This document shows, piece by piece, positions 60,272 through 64,000 of a stretch of DNA of 64,000 bases. Source of the stretch: Dyadobacter sp. CY343 (GTDB lineage Bacteria; Bacteroidota; Bacteroidia; Cytophagales; Spirosomataceae); NCBI RefSeq assembly GCF_021390335.1, contig NZ_JAJUXK010000007.1:1-64000 (forward strand), in the 5' to 3' direction. Numbering within the stretch: the stretch's first letter is position 1; every line of letters starts with the position of its first letter. Both the position numbers and the translations under genes were made by a program. The notes below the pieces were generated by a model, which saw only the letters and a list, made by a program, of their open reading frames with translations, did not search any database and was not told the origin of the DNA.

Positions 60272-61564
60272 TTAATAGTGGCATTTAGAACATTCCAAAC
60301 CACCTATATCAGCTACTTTCAATGCTTCTTTGCTTTCCGAAGCGTGTAACTGCACCAGCTTGTCATAATATTGATTGTCTTTTGTATTGACTTCCGTTTT
60401 GCGGTGGCAATCGATACACCAACCCATTGTTAATGACGAACGCTGTTGAATAACTTCCATTTTCTCAACCTCTCCGTGGCAACTCTGACATTCAAGACCG
60501 CCCACATTAACGTGTTGAGCGTGGTTGAAGTAGGCCAGATCCGGAAGATTGTGCACCCTAACCCACTCGATTGGCTGGTTATTTTCAATTGAGGTATAAA
60601 TCTTTTGAATTTCAGGAGATTCTTTTTTGATAACCCCGTGGCAGTTCATACAGATATTAGCAGAAGGAATATGTGCAGACTTACCCCGGTTAACGCCTGT
60701 GTGGCAGTAGTTACAATCAATCTTATATTCACCAGCGTGTAATTTGTGAGAGAAAGAAATCGGCTGCTTAGGCGCGTAACCTTGCTGAACACCTACACTA
60801 TACGCTCCATCCAAAGTCGCTTTCAGAACAAGCAGAACGAATATCCACATCGTAGCAGATCTGATAGCCGGATCCATTGAAATACGTTTCAACGAATTGC
60901 CCAGGTTTGTCATGAAATCTTTTTTGCCTGCCGCTTCGCCCTCGTCACCGTTAACCGCTTTCGACAATAGTGAAACAATTACGAGCAGAACACCAAGTAC
61001 CAGTATCATAACCAATACCAATGCAACGAGAACGATTACAAACAAGTCAGATGGAGCTCCACCCTGCGCATCACCTCCCGCTGCGACTGCCCCGCCACCT
61101 GCTGCGGCTGCTGGTGCAGCTGCGGTAGCAGCTTGATCAACATATGCAAAAATCCCTTTGATATCATCATCGGACAAGTTTGGAAAACTTGTCATTTGGG
61201 CTTTTGAATATTCGTTGTAGATTTTAACCCCGTAAGGATCGCCGGAAGCAATAACAGCCTGTGAGTTGCGTACCCACTTAGCGAGCCATGCAAAATCATG
61301 GCGGCTGCTTACACCTTTCAAACCAGGCCCAACCACTCTTTCATCTGTAACAGCGTGGCACTGTGCACAGTTATTTTTAAACAATGTTTCACCTTTTGCA
61401 GCGTCCCCGCCACCGGCAGGTGCTGCGGCAGCTGTCGCTGTACTATCTTGAGCAAATGCCAGATTTTGTACGTTCAGAAGCAGAGCTACCGCAATTGTGA
61501 AAAGGATTCTTGAGTAACTTAAGTAGGAACGAAACTCGGCGTTCATACGGAATGATATATTCAT
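60272..61564 (-). CDS. actA: Alternative complex III subunit ActA, multiheme cytochrome c with extra N-terminal heme domain
   Basis: 430 aa from the ATG at 61564; a second ATG at 61546 is an alternative, and both precede a signal peptide ending LAFA. Six CxxCH motifs: one N-terminal mono-heme domain (CAQCH, C66-H70), then an Ala/Gly-rich linker and a transmembrane helix (about 172-198), then five hemes (CNYCH, CMNCH, CQSCH, CIDCH, CSKCH). ActA is usually described as a pentaheme, so the N-terminal cytochrome domain looks like an addition. It is the first gene of the operon, about 30 bp after its promoter. Confidence 0.94.
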   Translation of the reverse strand: MNISFRMNAEFRSYLSYSRILFTIAVALLLNVQNLAFAQDSTATAAAAPAGGGDAAKGETLFKNNCAQCHAVTDERVVGPGLKGVSSRHDFAWLAKWVRNSQAVIASGDPYGVKIYNEYSKAQMTSFPNLSDDDIKGIFAYVDQAATAAAPAAAAGGGAVAAGGDAQGGAPSDLFVIVLVALVLVMILVLGVLLVIVSLLSKAVNGDEGEAAGKKDFMTNLGNSLKRISMDPAIRSATMWIFVLLVLKATLDGAYSVGVQQGYAPKQPISFSHKLHAGEYKIDCNYCHTGVNRGKSAHIPSANICMNCHGVIKKESPEIQKIYTSIENNQPIEWVRVHNLPDLAYFNHAQHVNVGGLECQSCHGEVEKMEVIQQRSSLTMGWCIDCHRKTEVNTKDNQYYDKLVQLHASESKEALKVADIGGLECSKCHY

Positions 61565-61592
61565 AATCAACTATTCATTATTCTTCAACAGA

Positions 61593-61623
61593 CAAAACTA
61601 GCTTACGATTTTTTATCCACAAA
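61593..61623 (-). promoter_or_regulatory. Promoter of the act/cta respiratory operon
   Basis: On the minus strand TTTG (complement of 61620-61623), 19 bp, TAGTTTTG (complement of 61593-61600): an exact match to the Bacteroidota consensus. It lies 29 bp upstream of the actA ATG at 61564, with a predicted start of transcription near 61586. Confidence 0.85.
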
Positions 61624-61732
61624 AGTATTTCAGTGATATTTTGGACCCGTATCTTATTTATAATTTGTCTAATTTATTGGGCATTTTTAATAGCACTGAC
61701 TTTCCAAATTTGCTTTGATTTTCAAGCATTTA

Positions 61733-61785
61733 GCAAAAAAAATACCATTTGTCAGTGCTAAAAAGCGACCGAGTCAAATGGCATT
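61733..61785 (-). terminator. Terminator after tRNA-Cys
   Basis: On the minus strand CCATTTG pairs with CAAATGG (61745-61751 with 61775-61781), extended by AAT/ATT across one mismatch, and is followed by a run of eight U residues (complement of 61735-61742). It ends the rpsA/tRNA-Cys region before the actA promoter. Confidence 0.75.
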
Positions 61786-61839
61786 TTTCAGATAAATTTT
61801 TGTGCCAGACTTGCGGGCAAAATTACCTGTAATCAAGGG

Positions 61840-61910
61840 AGGTTCCGAGCGGATTCGAACCGCTGTACGAGGTTTTGCAGACCTCTGCCTAGCCACTCGG
61901 CCACGGAACC
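61840..61910 (-). tRNA. tRNA-Cys (GCA anticodon)
   Basis: Acceptor GGTTCCG/CGGAACC with discriminator U (a cysteine identity element), anticodon arm GAGGT-CTGCAAA-ACCTC with anticodon GCA, T arm AGCGG-TTCGAAT-CCGCT. Located 86 bp after rpsA and likely in the same transcript. Confidence 0.97.
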
Positions 61911-61996
61911 AAATTTAGGTTAGCTGCTTGCCCTAAGACCCGCAGCTAATCCGGGTGCAAAAGTATCAAATTTCCTGGCTATTCACCATTAACTTA

Positions 61997-63808
61997 TTAC
62001 TTTTTGCCTTTTTTTTCGCTTTCTTCCATTTGTTCTTTCAAAGCTGAGAGAACACTTAGGTCTCCAAAAGTAGACTTTTCTGCATCTTTTGCCGGAGCAT
62101 CAGAGGTCGTCGCCTTTGCAGGAGCCGATTTTGCAGGTCTTTCCTCTTTCTTTTCCTCAGCAGGAACGTGCTTCACTTTTGAATGTGTCAATACGATTTT
62201 CTTCTCGTCTTTCAGGAATTCAAGAACTGTGAAGTCAAGGCTTTCACCTACTTCTGCCAGCGTACCATCTTCTTTTGCAAGATTTTTAATAGCTGCAATT
62301 CCCTCAATACCATAAGGAAGTTCCAAAGTCGCAAACTTGTCGCCTTTCGCAACGATTGTAGACTTATGAACTGAACCTACTTCGAAGATGCTTTCGAAAG
62401 TATCCCAAGGATTTTCTTCCAATTGCTTGTGACCAAGAGCAAGACGACGGTTATCTGCGTCCAGTTCAAGAACAACTACTTCCAGTTCGTCGCTTACTTT
62501 AACGAAATCAGATGGATGCTTGATTTTCTTAGTCCATGAAAGGTCAGAAACGTGAACCAGACCGTCGATACCTTCTTCAAGCTCGATGAACAAACCGAAG
62601 TTTGTAAGGTTCCGCACAACACCTTTGTGACGGGTTCCAACAGCATATTTCTCTTTAAGAGAAGCCTGAGTCCAAGGATCCTCAGTCAGTTGTTTGATGC
62701 CAAGAGACATTTTACGCTCGTTACGATCCAGTGTCAAAACTACTGCACTGATTTCGTCATTCACATTCATGAACTCCTGTGGATTACGCAGGTGCTGAGA
62801 CCATGACATTTCCGAAACGTGGATCAAACCTTCAACACCTGGTTTGATTTCAAGGAATGCACCGTAATCAGCAACATTAACAATACGACCTGTAACTTTC
62901 GATCCAACCTGAATTTCTTCAGCCAAAGAATCCCAAGGATGAGATTGCAGTTGTTTCAGACCAAGTGAGATACGTTTTTTCTCTTCATCAAAGTCAAGAA
63001 CAACCACGTTCAATTTCTGATCAAGCGCAAGCAGGTCAGATGGGTGGTTGATACGACCCCATGATATATCAGTAATGTGCAAAAGACCGTCAACACCACC
63101 CAAGTCGATGAATACACCGAAGTTGGTCATATTTTTGATCACACCTTCAAGTACCTGACCTTTTTCAAGGTTGTTCAGGATCTGCTGGCGTTGCGCTTCA
63201 AGATCTTTTTCGATCAGTACTTTGTGAGATACTACTACGTTATCATTTGCGTAGTTGATCTTAACGACTTTAACCTCCATACGCTTTCCAACAAAAATGT
63301 CGAAATCGCGGATTGGTTTAACATCGATCTGAGAACCTGGCAAGAATGCTTCAATACCGAAGATGTCAACGATAAGACCACCCTTAGTTCTTCTTTTAAC
63401 GTTTGCATCGATAACCACATCCTCGTCAAATGATTTCTGGATGTTGTCCCAAGCAGTAATAACTTTTGCTTTCTTGCGTGAAAGAACCAGCTGACCTTGT
63501 GCGTCTTCCTGGTTTTCTACGTAAACCTCCACTTCGTCGCCGATCTTCATTCCTGGCAAGTCGCGGAATTCATTGGATGAAACGATACCATCAGATTTGA
63601 ACCCGATATTCAGGATCACCTCACGGTCAGTAATACCAACTACAATACCTTTAACCACTTCTTTTTCCTGAACCGGAGAAATAGTAGTTTCATACATTTG
63701 TTCCAGACGACCACGGTCAGCACTAGAGTAACCTGTACCGAAGCCTTTGTCTGCTGCTTTGTCCCAATCGAAATCAGGAAGGGGTTGATTTTGTTGTTCC
63801 TTAGACAT
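61997..63808 (-). CDS. rpsA: 30S ribosomal protein S1
   Basis: 603 aa with six S1 (OB-fold) domains. The first begins near KEVVKGIVVGITDREVILNIGFKSDG (about 49-74), and well-conserved repeats such as VLEGVIKNMTNFGVFIDLGGVDGLLHITDISWGRINHPSD follow. The C-terminal tail is low-complexity (Lys/Ala/Pro-rich) and disordered. S1 unfolds mRNA at the ribosome, which matters in a phylum that rarely uses Shine-Dalgarno pairing. The start ATG at 63808 follows a half-matched promoter. Confidence 0.97.
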   Translation of the reverse strand: MSKEQQNQPLPDFDWDKAADKGFGTGYSSADRGRLEQMYETTISPVQEKEVVKGIVVGITDREVILNIGFKSDGIVSSNEFRDLPGMKIGDEVEVYVENQEDAQGQLVLSRKKAKVITAWDNIQKSFDEDVVIDANVKRRTKGGLIVDIFGIEAFLPGSQIDVKPIRDFDIFVGKRMEVKVVKINYANDNVVVSHKVLIEKDLEAQRQQILNNLEKGQVLEGVIKNMTNFGVFIDLGGVDGLLHITDISWGRINHPSDLLALDQKLNVVVLDFDEEKKRISLGLKQLQSHPWDSLAEEIQVGSKVTGRIVNVADYGAFLEIKPGVEGLIHVSEMSWSQHLRNPQEFMNVNDEISAVVLTLDRNERKMSLGIKQLTEDPWTQASLKEKYAVGTRHKGVVRNLTNFGLFIELEEGIDGLVHVSDLSWTKKIKHPSDFVKVSDELEVVVLELDADNRRLALGHKQLEENPWDTFESIFEVGSVHKSTIVAKGDKFATLELPYGIEGIAAIKNLAKEDGTLAEVGESLDFTVLEFLKDEKKIVLTHSKVKHVPAEEKKEERPAKSAPAKATTSDAPAKDAEKSTFGDLSVLSALKEQMEESEKKGKK

Positions 63809-63894
63809 AAATAGGAATTATAGCTCTTGGATACATCAGCGAGCGAGCTACCTGGCTGAAATAAGTTAAACAAGGTATTTGAAAAATGAGAGCG

Positions 63895-63902
63895 CAAAAG
63901 TA
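63895..63902 (-). promoter_or_regulatory. -7 box upstream of rpsA
   Basis: On the minus strand TACTTTTG matches TAnnTTTG. The bases 19 bp upstream read TCGG rather than TTTG. It lies about 87 bp upstream of the rpsA ATG. Nothing else of note is visible from 63903 to the window end. Confidence 0.5.
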
Positions 63903-64000
63903 CGCGTTTCTGCTATAAATTCCGAAGGAGTCCGAAATTTTATTTGGAGAGAAAATAAAAGAAAATGAGGGTTGAAAGGACGTGACGGCTGGTGGCAGAT

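Overview
The window comes from a Bacteroidota chromosome, most likely a Cytophagales bacterium of the Dyadobacter/Spirosomaceae type. The genus is inferred; the phylum rests on sequence. Evidence for the phylum: SusC/SusD pairs, FecR and ECF sigma genes, an alternative complex III (act) operon, DUF3823 and DUF3467 proteins, weak or absent Shine-Dalgarno sequences, and promoters of the form TTTG-N19-TAnnTTTG (two exact matches, upstream of the tRNA/tuf cluster and of actA). Nearly all genes lie on the minus strand.

Layout. 1-723: the 5' tip of an IS3-family element next to a Panacea/SocA-type antitoxin gene. 1009-4503 (+): two paralogous outer-membrane barrel genes flanking a secreted DUF4097-like gene. 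4544-19466 (-): a carbohydrate locus in transcription order ECF sigma, FecR, SusC, SusD, DUF3823 lipoprotein, a ThuA/dehydrogenase/LamG/azurin fusion, ThuA, then a Gfo/Idh/MocA oxidoreductase and a TIM-barrel epimerase. A REP-like hairpin mosaic and a 13-bp tandem repeat lie between ThuA and the oxidoreductase. A plus-strand intrinsic terminator with no plus-strand gene sits in the fecR-susC gap and suggests a cis-antisense RNA. 19730-24984: small and secreted proteins, a two-subunit molybdenum hydroxylase and a DUF3467 protein.

25111-38665 (-) is the information-processing block: tRNA-Tyr, tRNA-Gly, tRNA-Thr (plus a damaged tandem tRNA-Thr copy), tuf, tRNA-Trp, secE, nusG, rplK, rplA, rplJ, rplL, rpoB, rpoC. 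The 312-bp rplL-rpoB spacer can fold into four hairpins and may be a regulatory leader. 38830-41331 is a second ECF sigma/anti-sigma/barrel operon, followed by murI (+) and a GH106-like rhamnosidase gene (-).

44929-61564 (-) is one respiratory operon: actA-F (quinol:cytochrome c oxidoreductase), cytochrome oxidase subunits II and I, heme A synthase, heme O synthase, two subunit III proteins, subunit IV, a degenerate Sco protein, a DUF420 membrane protein and a small CxxC protein. Electrons would pass from menaquinol through ActB/ActC/ActF and the ActA/ActE hemes to CuA of subunit II and the heme-copper centre of subunit I. Upstream are tRNA-Cys and rpsA.

The observations most worth following are the putative susC antisense RNA, the rpoBC leader, the tRNA-Thr duplication with a GC-rich insertion, the barrel/DUF4097/barrel cassette, and the copper-handling genes at the end of the respiratory operon. 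Every function given here comes from reading the sequence; no database search was run.
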